Part shown: positions 1 to 5,289 of the stretch, piece by piece
Numbering within the stretch: the first letter of the stretch is position 1
Layout: every line of letters starts with the position of its first letter
Source of the DNA: a bacterium
GTDB taxonomy: Bacteria; Myxococcota_A; Bradymonadia; UBA7976; UBA1532
Length of the DNA: 5,929 bases
Reading direction: 5' to 3'
Assembly: GCA_030424955.1 (NCBI GenBank)
Contig: JAUHVS010000404.1
Coordinates: forward strand, 1 to 5,929
Notes under the pieces: generated by a model
Seen by the model: the letters and a program-made list of their open reading frames with translations, nothing else
Database searches by the model: none
Told to the model about the DNA's origin: nothing
Program-made: the position numbers and the translations under genes

Positions 1-489
1 TGTTCCGATCACATCGCCTTTTGCAGCAACCGCATCCTGACCTTTTTTGATGCTCAAGCTGCCGCCAGCCGGGGCGGTGATCTCATACTGGACTTTTGCG
101 GTCATGATTTCAGCGATCAGCGCGCCGTTGCGGGCCCGGCTTTGCGCCTGATCCCGTTTGAGCGTGTTGAGGCGCGCGGCCGGTGCCAGACCCTGATCGT
201 GTAGGTGTTGCGCCGATTTCAAATCTGCGCGGATCAAAATCGCCTGTTCCCGGTTTGCGGCCAGCTGCGCCTCTAACCCTTTGATCTTGTTTTTGATCTG
301 GTCCTGTTGGGCGCGGGTTCTGGCGGCCTCGGTCGTGATGGCATTGTGCCGTGCGGTGAAAACGGCGCGCTGCCCGGCCAGGATGTCACCGACGTCGGCG
401 TTGGTTTGCGACCGTTCGATCAGATCTGTCGGGAAGTTGATTTCGATCAGGCCATCCCGCTCGGCCATCAGGCGGGCCTGGGCATCGGC
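1..489 (-). CDS. HlyD-family type I secretion membrane-fusion protein, internal fragment (both ends missing)
   Basis: The minus strand is open for 163 codons. The protein would be the periplasmic adaptor that links an inner-membrane ABC exporter to a TolC-like outer-membrane channel. Near the start of the fragment is ERDGLIEINFPTDL, then DILAGQRAVFTAR, both typical of type I secretion adaptors just ahead of the coiled-coil hairpin. A charged, Ala/Gln/Lys-rich helical stretch follows, with GLEAQLAANREQ, then HDQGLAPAARLNTLKRDQAQ (the helical turn), then GALIAEI. The last 25 or so residues contain ITAPAGG and KKGQDAVAAKGDVIG, like the second half of a lipoyl/barrel-sandwich domain. The N-terminal membrane helix and first half-barrel are lost at the join near 472-489, and the C-terminus runs off base 1. 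GC is clearly lower than in the rest of the window. Family assignment is fairly secure; the exported substrate is unknown, and the alphaproteobacterial source is inferred. Confidence 0.75.
472..489. other. Probable chimeric join 1 (hlyD-like / mscS-like)
   Basis: Left of this stretch only the minus-strand HlyD-like frame makes sense; right of it only the plus-strand MscS frame does. Inside it both read plausibly: minus strand ADAQAR, continuing a HlyD helix, and plus strand AGLGIG, continuing the third MscS helix. This fits an assembly or amplification join through a short shared sequence of about 18 bp. GC content also rises sharply here. A real recombination event cannot be excluded from sequence alone. 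Confidence 0.75.
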
Positions 490-1206
490 GGCCTGGCGCT
501 GGCGCTGGCGGCCAAGGACACCGCCGCCAACCTCTTCGGATCCCTCACCATCTTCGTGGACGCCCCCTTCTACGTTGGCGACTGGATCAAGGCCGCTGGC
601 GTCGAGGGCACGGTGCAAGAGATCGGCCTGCGCTCCACCCGGGTGCGCACCTTCGCCGACAGCGTCGTGACGGTGCCCAACTCGAAGCTGGCCGACAGCA
701 ACATCGAGAACTTCTCGCGGCGCAACTTTCGGCGGTATGTGACCCGACTGGGCATCGGCTATGGCGCGCAGCCGTCGCAGATCGAGGCCTTCGTCGAGGG
801 CATCCGCGCGATCATCGCGGGGCACCCCGACACCCGCAAAGACAGCTACGAGGTGCACTTCGTCGACTACGGCGAGTCCGCCCTCGAGATCATGCTCTAC
901 GTGTTCTTCGACGTGCCCGGCTGGAGCGCCGAGCTGCAGGCCCGCCACCAGCTGCTCGTGGAGATCAAGCGCCTGGCGCGCGAGGTTGGGGTGGACTTCG
1001 CGTTCCCCACCCGTACCCTGCACTTGGACACCCAGGCCGAGCCCACCGCGCGCCCGGAGCCGGCGGCCCTCGACGACGACGCCCTGGCCGCCGCGGTGCT
1101 GGGTTTTGGGCCCGGCGGCGAACGGGGCGCCCCCCGCGGGCAGCGGCTGACCCACGGGTTCTTCGCCAATGACGGCAGCCAGCGCGGCGCCGACGATGGA
1201 GGCTGA
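472..1206 (+). CDS. MscS-family mechanosensitive ion channel, 3' part (N-terminus missing)
   Basis: About 244 residues of a small-conductance mechanosensitive channel, an inner-membrane protein that opens under membrane tension to release solutes during osmotic downshock. Residues 1-23 (AGLGIGGLALALAAKDTAAN then LFG) match the pore-lining third helix, with its Gly/Ala packing and the kink before the beta domain. DAPFYVGDWI (30-39) and VEGTVQEIGLRSTRVRT (44-60) are the beta domain; VPNSKLADSNIENFSRR (68-84) is the highly conserved MscS segment. Residues 85-185 form the alpha/beta vestibule, ending at FPTRTLHLD. A roughly 58-residue Pro/Ala/Asp/Gly-rich tail follows and looks unstructured. The first two transmembrane helices and any N-terminal extension are lost at join 1. 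The frame is open upstream as far as 307, but that part is antisense to the HlyD-like gene and is not channel sequence. The TGA stop lies 3 bases before the next gene, suggesting one operon. Confidence 0.88.
   Translation, partial: AGLGIGGLALALAAKDTAANLFGSLTIFVDAPFYVGDWIKAAGVEGTVQEIGLRSTRVRTFADSVVTVPNSKLADSNIENFSRRNFRRYVTRLGIGYGAQPSQIEAFVEGIRAIIAGHPDTRKDSYEVHFVDYGESALEIMLYVFFDVPGWSAELQARHQLLVEIKRLAREVGVDFAFPTRTLHLDTQAEPTARPEPAALDDDALAAAVLGFGPGGERGAPRGQRLTHGFFANDGSQRGADDGG
1198..1202 (+). promoter_or_regulatory. Ribosome binding site of the alpha/beta hydrolase
   Basis: GGAGG lies 7 bases before the ATG at 1210 and inside the last codons of the channel gene. This supports that ATG as the start and suggests translational coupling of the two genes. 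Confidence 0.75.
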
Positions 1207-1209
1207 GCG

Positions 1210-2178
1210 ATGATCGAGCGACAGACGGTGCTGGTGGACAACGGCCACGGCTGGCGGCTCGCGCTCCACCGCTGGGCCGATCCGGCGGCGCTCGATCGCA
1301 GCCGGCCGCCCGTGGTGCTGGTCCCGGGCTACGCCATGAACAGCTTCATCCTGGGCTACCACCCCCGGGCCCGGGGCATCGCCCCGTACCTGGCCGCGCG
1401 CGGCTTCGAGGTGTGGGCGGCCGATCTGCGGGGCCAAGGCGGCAGCCAGCGCCAGGGCGGCGCCCGGCGCTACCGGCTCGAGGACGTGGGCCTGGTGGAC
1501 CTGTCGGTGGCCATCAACCAGATCCTGGGCCGCACCGAGACCGACGCCGACGCCGTCGACCTCATCGGCTGCAGCCTGGGCGCCACCTACATGTTCATGC
1601 ACGCCGCCTGGTGGCCCGAGCCCCACGCGCGGCGGCTGGTCAACCTGGGCGGGCCCCTCCGGTGGACGGCGGCCCACCCCCTGCTGAAGCTGCTGAGCGT
1701 CGCGCCCCCGCTGTGGGGGGCCCTGCCGGTGCGCAACCTGCGCCCGCTGGCCCGCGCGGGCCTGCCCCTCGCGGCGAAGATCCCCGGCCTGCTGCACATG
1801 TACCTGCACCCGGCCATCTGCGATCTGAGCGAGCCGGGCGAGCTGTGCCGCACCGTCGACGATCCCAGCCCCACGGTGAACCGGCAGCTCGCCCGCTGGA
1901 TGGCCGACGGCGATCTGCGCCTGGGCACCCGCAACCTGACCGCGGCGGTCAGCGCGCTCACCCACCCGCTGCTGACGGTGGTGGCCAACGCCGACGGCGT
2001 GGTGCCCGAAGACACCGTGTGCTCGGCGCACAACGTCATGACCGGCTCGACGAACCGGCGCATCGTCTACGCGGGCACCGCCAGCACGCCCATGGCGCAC
2101 GCTGATCTGTTCATCAGTGATCCGGCCCCGGCGGCGGTGTTTGCGCCCATCGCCGAGTGGCTGGCCGCGCCCGCCTGA
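1210..2178 (+). CDS. Alpha/beta-hydrolase-fold protein (lipase / PHA-synthase-like)
   Basis: A complete 322-residue protein with the usual alpha/beta-hydrolase landmarks. VVLVPGY (35-41) is the strand and oxyanion loop; WAADLRGQGGS (69-79) is the DxRGxGxS turn of the superfamily. The nucleophile elbow is GCSLG (120-124) with Ser122 as likely nucleophile, and LVNLGGPLRW (143-152) is the next strand. Asp262 in VVANADGVVP and His297 in MAHADLF complete the expected Ser-Asp-His triad. The layout resembles proteins annotated as PhaC-like hydrolases, but true PHA synthases use Cys at the nucleophile position; here Cys121 is only its neighbour. No clear signal peptide or membrane helix is seen, so it is probably cytoplasmic. 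The substrate cannot be named. The start is well supported by GGAGG 7 bases upstream. The gene is 3 bases behind the channel gene and convergent with the glycosyltransferase, 19 bases away. Confidence 0.88.
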   Translation: MIERQTVLVDNGHGWRLALHRWADPAALDRSRPPVVLVPGYAMNSFILGYHPRARGIAPYLAARGFEVWAADLRGQGGSQRQGGARRYRLEDVGLVDLSVAINQILGRTETDADAVDLIGCSLGATYMFMHAAWWPEPHARRLVNLGGPLRWTAAHPLLKLLSVAPPLWGALPVRNLRPLARAGLPLAAKIPGLLHMYLHPAICDLSEPGELCRTVDDPSPTVNRQLARWMADGDLRLGTRNLTAAVSALTHPLLTVVANADGVVPEDTVCSAHNVMTGSTNRRIVYAGTASTPMAHADLFISDPAPAAVFAPIAEWLAAPA

Positions 2179-2196
2179 GCCCGCGCCCGCCTGAGC
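2165..2196. repeat. 16-bp perfect tandem duplication over the hydrolase stop codon
   Basis: The unit CCGCGCCCGCCTGAGC occurs at 2165-2180 and again, without a mismatch, at 2181-2196. The first copy encodes the last hydrolase residues and its TGA stop (2176-2178). The second copy fills most of the 19-base gap to the convergent glycosyltransferase stop. It looks like a replication-slippage duplication; no function is evident. Confidence 0.9.
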
Positions 2197-2197
2197 C

Positions 2198-3355
2198 TCA
2201 GCCGGCCGACAGCCGGCGCTCCATGAACGCCAGCAGCGTCCGCGCACGGGCCGGCCAGGTCAGCGCCTCGCTGGTCTCGGCCGCAGCGGCGGCCAGCGCG
2301 TCCCGCTCCGCCGGCGCCGCCACCAGCCGCGCCACGGCGTCCGCCAGCGCGCCCGCGTCGTCCGGGGGGACCAGCACGCTGTTGTGCCCGTCCCGCAGCA
2401 GCTCCTGTGCGTCCGGTAGCGCCCCCGCGATGATGGCGCGGTGGGCCGCGAGGTAGGTGAAGAGCTTGATGGGCAGCACCGTGGTCCCGAACTGCTTGAG
2501 CGGCGCCGCGCTCGGCGGCACCACCAGCATGTCGGCCGCCTGCAGGGTGTGCACCAGCTGAGGCCCGGTGAGGTAGCCCGTGCAGGTCACGTTGGGCAGC
2601 CGGCGCGCCCGCGCCACATACGGCTGCGCCTCCTCGGTGTCGTCCGCTCCCGCCAGGATCCACTGCGCCTGCGGCGTACGCTCGGCGGCGTCCAGCAACA
2701 GATCCGTGCTCTTCCGCGGCGAGATGCGCCCGGTGTAGACCACCGTGGGGGCCTCGGGCAGCCCCAGGATCGCCCGGGCCTCTGGCGCCGACAGGCGCTC
2801 GGCGAAGGCCGCCGGATCGAACCCGTTGTACACCGTCTCCACGCGATCGCTGGGCAGCCCGTCGGCGATGAACGCCTGCCGCGCCAGCTCGCTGTGGGTG
2901 GCGATCCCCACGAAGCGGGGCTGACGGCCGAGCCACCGAAACGGCGGCCCCGACCACTTGAACTGCTGCGTCAGCGGCCGGTACGTCTCGAACATGACCC
3001 AGCGCCGCGCCGCCAGGAGCGGCACGATGGGCGCCAGCGTGCGGGTGTACACGAGGTCGTAGGGCCGGCTCAGCGCGGCCGCCGTGCCCACCAGCCCATG
3101 CGCGACCTTGATGGGCGGCCGCGCCGACGCGACGTGGCTCGGCAGCGGCCGCAGGCCGAACGCGCAGGGCACGTGGTAGTGCCCCTCGAGCACTGCCCGC
3201 CACGCCGCGGGGCTCCGGCGGGCCCCCGGTCGCTCCGGGAACAGCATATCCACCGTGGCGCCCTCGCGGTGCAGCGCAGACAGGGTCTGCACGATCTGCA
3301 CGCCGCTGGCGTCGCGGTTGGGGAAGGTCTCGTCGGTGAGATAGGCGATGCGCAC
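2198..3355 (-). CDS. Glycosyltransferase, GT-B fold, family 4-like
   Basis: A complete protein of 385 residues from the start chosen here. The N-terminus RIAYLTDETFPNRDASGVQ is the first Rossmann strand and glycine-containing loop of GT4 enzymes, which transfer a sugar from a nucleotide-sugar to an acceptor in the cytoplasm or at the inner membrane face. Mid-protein, VETVYNGFDP (about 172-181) marks the start of the donor-binding domain. VVYTGRISPRKSTDLLLDA (about 205-223) is the family's strand-turn with R and K that contact donor phosphates. LPIKLFTYLAAHRAII (about 294-309) replaces the usual EGFGLPxLEAMA block with the P-x-K-L-x-Y-L-A version found in many GT4 relatives. No membrane segment is seen. 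Donor and acceptor are unknown; cell-envelope or exopolysaccharide sugars are only a guess. It lies 54 bases after greA on the same strand, so it may be co-transcribed. Confidence 0.85.
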   Translation of the reverse strand: MRIAYLTDETFPNRDASGVQIVQTLSALHREGATVDMLFPERPGARRSPAAWRAVLEGHYHVPCAFGLRPLPSHVASARPPIKVAHGLVGTAAALSRPYDLVYTRTLAPIVPLLAARRWVMFETYRPLTQQFKWSGPPFRWLGRQPRFVGIATHSELARQAFIADGLPSDRVETVYNGFDPAAFAERLSAPEARAILGLPEAPTVVYTGRISPRKSTDLLLDAAERTPQAQWILAGADDTEEAQPYVARARRLPNVTCTGYLTGPQLVHTLQAADMLVVPPSAAPLKQFGTTVLPIKLFTYLAAHRAIIAGALPDAQELLRDGHNSVLVPPDDAGALADAVARLVAAPAERDALAAAAAETSEALTWPARARTLLAFMERRLSAG

Positions 3356-3360
3356 CGGCA

Positions 3361-3365
3361 CCTCC
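3361..3365 (-). promoter_or_regulatory. Ribosome binding site that sets the glycosyltransferase start
   Basis: On the minus strand GGAGG occupies 3365-3361, with a 5-base spacer to the GTG at 3355-3353. The earlier in-frame GTG at 3361-3359 shares its first base with this site and so could not use it. The start at 3355 also gives an N-terminus MRIAYLT, typical of GT4 proteins. Confidence 0.75.
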
Positions 3366-3396
3366 GAAGGTCGCGGGCTGAAGGTGGCGGAGCGGC

Positions 3397-3410
3397 ACGC
3401 CGCGCGGCGT
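3397..3410 (-). other. 14-bp perfect palindrome at the greA stop codon
   Basis: ACGCCGCGCGGCGT is its own reverse complement and starts on the first base of the greA TAA stop codon complement (3410). In RNA it could form a short ACGCC/GGCGT stem with a GCGC loop. No T-run follows, so it is not a classical intrinsic terminator. It may slow polymerase or mark an RNA processing point between greA and the glycosyltransferase, or be chance in GC-rich DNA. Confidence 0.4.
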
Positions 3411-3883
3411 TACTCGAACTCGACCTCGAGCACCTCGTACTCGCGCACGCCGCCCGGGGTGTGCACCTTCACGGTGTCGTCCACCCGCTTGCCGATCAGG
3501 GCGCGGGCGATGGGCGAGGACACCGAGATGCGCCCCCGCTTGAGGTCCGTCTCGACCTCGCCCACCAGGGTGAGCCGCTGCTCCTCGTCGGTGTTGGTGT
3601 CGAGGAGCGTCACCGTCGCGCCGAACACCACCCGATCCCCCGACAGCTTGGTGGTGTCGATGACCTCGGCCCGCGCCAGCTTGTCCTCAAGCTCGCGGAT
3701 GTTGGCCTCGAGCATCCCCTGCTTCTCCTTCGCGGCGTCGTAGTCCGCGTTCTCACGCAGATCGCCGTGGGCCCGCGCGATCTCGATCTCCTGCGCGACG
3801 GCGCGCCGGTCCAGGGTCTTGAGCTTCTTGAGCTCACCCTTCAGGCGCTCGTACCCCGCCAACGTCACGGGCATGCGCTCCAT
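3410..3883 (-). CDS. greA: Transcription elongation factor GreA
   Basis: A complete 157-residue protein, almost exactly the usual GreA length (158 in E. coli). GreA enters the secondary channel of RNA polymerase and stimulates cleavage of backtracked transcripts so that elongation can resume. Residues 1-75 form the N-terminal coiled coil. Its tip carries HGDLRENADY with Asp41 and Glu44, the acidic residues that help place the catalytic magnesium. The C-terminal FKBP-like domain includes VFGATVTLLDTNTDEEQ, then ISVSSPIARALIGKRVDD and TPGGVREYEVLEVEF at the end. The frame stays open 17 codons further upstream, but the ATG at 3883 has AGGAG 5 bases before it and gives the family length; the ATG three codons later is less likely. 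It lies 68 bases after carB on the same strand, a neighbour pair found in many bacteria. Confidence 0.97.
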   Translation of the reverse strand: MERMPVTLAGYERLKGELKKLKTLDRRAVAQEIEIARAHGDLRENADYDAAKEKQGMLEANIRELEDKLARAEVIDTTKLSGDRVVFGATVTLLDTNTDEEQRLTLVGEVETDLKRGRISVSSPIARALIGKRVDDTVKVHTPGGVREYEVLEVEFE

Positions 3884-3888
3884 GCTGT

Positions 3889-3893
3889 CTCCT
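3889..3893 (-). promoter_or_regulatory. Ribosome binding site of greA
   Basis: On the minus strand AGGAG lies 5 bases before the ATG at 3883, within a longer purine-only GAGAGAGAGGAGA run. It decides the start in favour of this ATG over the longer open frame. Confidence 0.75.
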
Positions 3894-3935
3894 CTCTCTC
3901 CGGCTGCCGCTCGCGAAGCGCCAGCGGGATGCACG

Positions 3936-3954
3936 TGAGCCGCGGCGCGGCTCA
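3936..3954 (-). other. 8-bp hairpin beginning at the carB stop codon
   Basis: On the minus strand TGAGCCGC and GCGGCTCA are perfect inverted repeats separated by a 3-base GCC loop. The first three bases are the carB TGA stop. No T-run follows, so it is not a standard intrinsic terminator. It sits between carB and greA and could tune readthrough or protect the upstream mRNA 3' end; that role is inference. Confidence 0.5.
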
Positions 3955-5289
3955 GGCGTGATAGTCCTGGATCGCCTTGACGGCCGTGGGGCCGCGGTGC
4001 AGGCGCTCGATGGCCTCCACCGCCGCGCGCGCGCCGGCCAGCGTGGTGAAGTACGGGATGCCATGGCGCAGGGCCGCCTGTCGCAGCCCCACCGAGCGCT
4101 CGATGAGGCTCCGATCGTGGGTGGTGCAGAACACCAACTGCACGCGGCCCTCGCGGATGGCCCGCACGGTGTGATCGCCGCCCTCGTGCTCCTTGGTCAC
4201 GCCGGACGCCTCGACGCCGACCGCGGCGAGCCGCACCCGGGTCCCCTCGGTGGCCATCAGCGTGTAGCCCGCCGCCTGGAGCCGCGGCGCCAGGGCGACG
4301 AAGCCGTCCTTGTCGTGGTCGTCGGCCGAGAGCAGCACGCAGCCCGTGGCCGGCAGGGCGTTGCCGGCGGCCAGCTGACCCTTCAGGAAGGCCGTCGGGA
4401 AGTCGTCGGCGATGCCCATGACCTCGCCCGTCGACTTCATCTCGGGGCCGAGGATGATGTCGACGTCCTCAAAGCGCGCGAAGGGGAAGACCGACTCCTT
4501 CACCGCGACGTGCTTGGGCGTGACCTCGGCCGTGAAGCCGATCTGGGCCAGCGTCTCGCCGGCCATGACGCGGGCACCGTACTTGGCCAGCGCGTGGCCG
4601 ATGGTCTTCGACACGAAGGGGATCGTGCGGCTGGCGCGGGGGTTGACCTCGAGCACGAAGATCTCGGTCTCGCCGTCGGCGCCCGGACGCAGGGCGTACT
4701 GCACGTTCATCAGCCCCACCACCCCCAGGGCCTTGGCCAGGGCGCGGGTCTGCTCGATGACCTCGGCGACCACCGGCGCGGCCACGTCGTACGGCGGCAG
4801 GCTGCAGGCGGAGTCACCGGAGTGCACCCCCGCCTCCTCGACGTGCTGCATGACGCCGCCGACCACCGCCAGCGTGCCATCCGAGATGCAGTCCACGTCC
4901 AGCTCGGTGGCGCCGCCCACGAACTGATCCAACAAGATCGGGTGATCGGGGCTGACCTTCACGGCCTCACGGATGTAGCGGCGCAGGCCGGTGTCGTCGG
5001 CCACCACCTCCATGGCCCGGCCCCCCAGCACGTAGGACGGGCGCACCACCAGCGGGTAGCCCACCCGAGCCGCCACCGTGAGGGCCTCGTCCAGGCTGCG
5101 CGCGACGCCGTTCTCGGGCTGCCGCAGGCCCAGCTCGGACAGCAGCTTCTGGAAGCGCTCGCGATCCTCGGCCAGGTCGATGGCGTCCGGCGGCGTCCCC
5201 AGGATCGGCACCCCCGCCGCCTCCAAGGCCACCGCCAGCTTGAGCGGGGTCTGCCCGCCGTACTGCACGATGACGCCCTCGGGCTGCTC
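3952..5289 (-). CDS. carB: Carbamoyl-phosphate synthase large subunit, C-terminal 445 residues (5' end missing)
   Basis: CarB makes carbamoyl phosphate from bicarbonate, ATP and glutamine-derived ammonia for pyrimidine and arginine synthesis, in complex with CarA. The fragment equals roughly the last 40% of the usual 1,070-residue protein. It opens with EQPEGVIVQYGGQTPLKLA, the pre-ATP-grasp part of the second half. RPSYVLGGRAME (83-94), ELDVD (129-133), EEAGVHSGDSACSLPPY (151-167) and LEVNPRASRTIPFVSK (213-228) are the second ATP-grasp domain; Glu214 and Asn216 are expected metal ligands. GPEMKSTGEVMG (281-292) closes it. From about 313 comes the allosteric MGS-like domain with DKDGF, ATEGT and TKEHEGG. 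The nearby NTT motif of E. coli reads CTT here (388-390). The first ATP-grasp half and the oligomerisation domain are cut off at join 2. The minus-strand frame runs open past 5289, but that part is antisense to the helicase. Confidence 0.95.
   Translation of the reverse strand, partial: EQPEGVIVQYGGQTPLKLAVALEAAGVPILGTPPDAIDLAEDRERFQKLLSELGLRQPENGVARSLDEALTVAARVGYPLVVRPSYVLGGRAMEVVADDTGLRRYIREAVKVSPDHPILLDQFVGGATELDVDCISDGTLAVVGGVMQHVEEAGVHSGDSACSLPPYDVAAPVVAEVIEQTRALAKALGVVGLMNVQYALRPGADGETEIFVLEVNPRASRTIPFVSKTIGHALAKYGARVMAGETLAQIGFTAEVTPKHVAVKESVFPFARFEDVDIILGPEMKSTGEVMGIADDFPTAFLKGQLAAGNALPATGCVLLSADDHDKDGFVALAPRLQAAGYTLMATEGTRVRLAAVGVEASGVTKEHEGGDHTVRAIREGRVQLVFCTTHDRSLIERSVGLRQAALRHGIPYFTTLAGARAAVEAIERLHRGPTAVKAIQDYHA
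5275..5289. other. Probable chimeric join 2 (carB / DEAD-box helicase)
   Basis: Left of this stretch only the minus-strand CarB frame makes sense; right of it only the plus-strand helicase frame does. Inside it both fit their families: EQPEG on the minus strand and LGLL on the plus strand (LGLxPxL is the normal run-in to the helicase Q motif). About 15 bases are thus compatible with either source, as expected for a join through a short shared sequence. Confidence 0.75.

Noticed and set aside
307..471. N-terminal extension of the MscS frame upstream to an ATG at 307
   Set aside because: The translation has no transmembrane character and is antisense to the well-matching HlyD-like sequence; the frame is open only by chance across the join.
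1210..2178. True poly(3-hydroxyalkanoate) synthase (phaC)
   Set aside because: The nucleophile elbow is G-C-S-L-G with Ser in the catalytic position rather than Cys, and the protein is shorter than typical PhaC.
2067..3398. 443-codon minus-strand open frame overlapping the glycosyltransferase
   Set aside because: Different reading frame of the same strand with low-complexity Ala/Gly/Arg composition; the frame with GT4 motifs is the real one.
3397..3410. Rho-independent terminator after greA
   Set aside because: Palindromic but short as a stem and with no following T-run; recorded only as a palindrome.
3884..3934. 17-codon N-terminal extension of GreA
   Set aside because: It would run through the ribosome binding site and exceed the usual GreA length; the ATG at 3883 fits better.
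2441..3961. 506-codon plus-strand open frame
   Set aside because: Arg/His/Gly-rich translation antisense to the glycosyltransferase and greA; a shadow frame of high-GC coding DNA.
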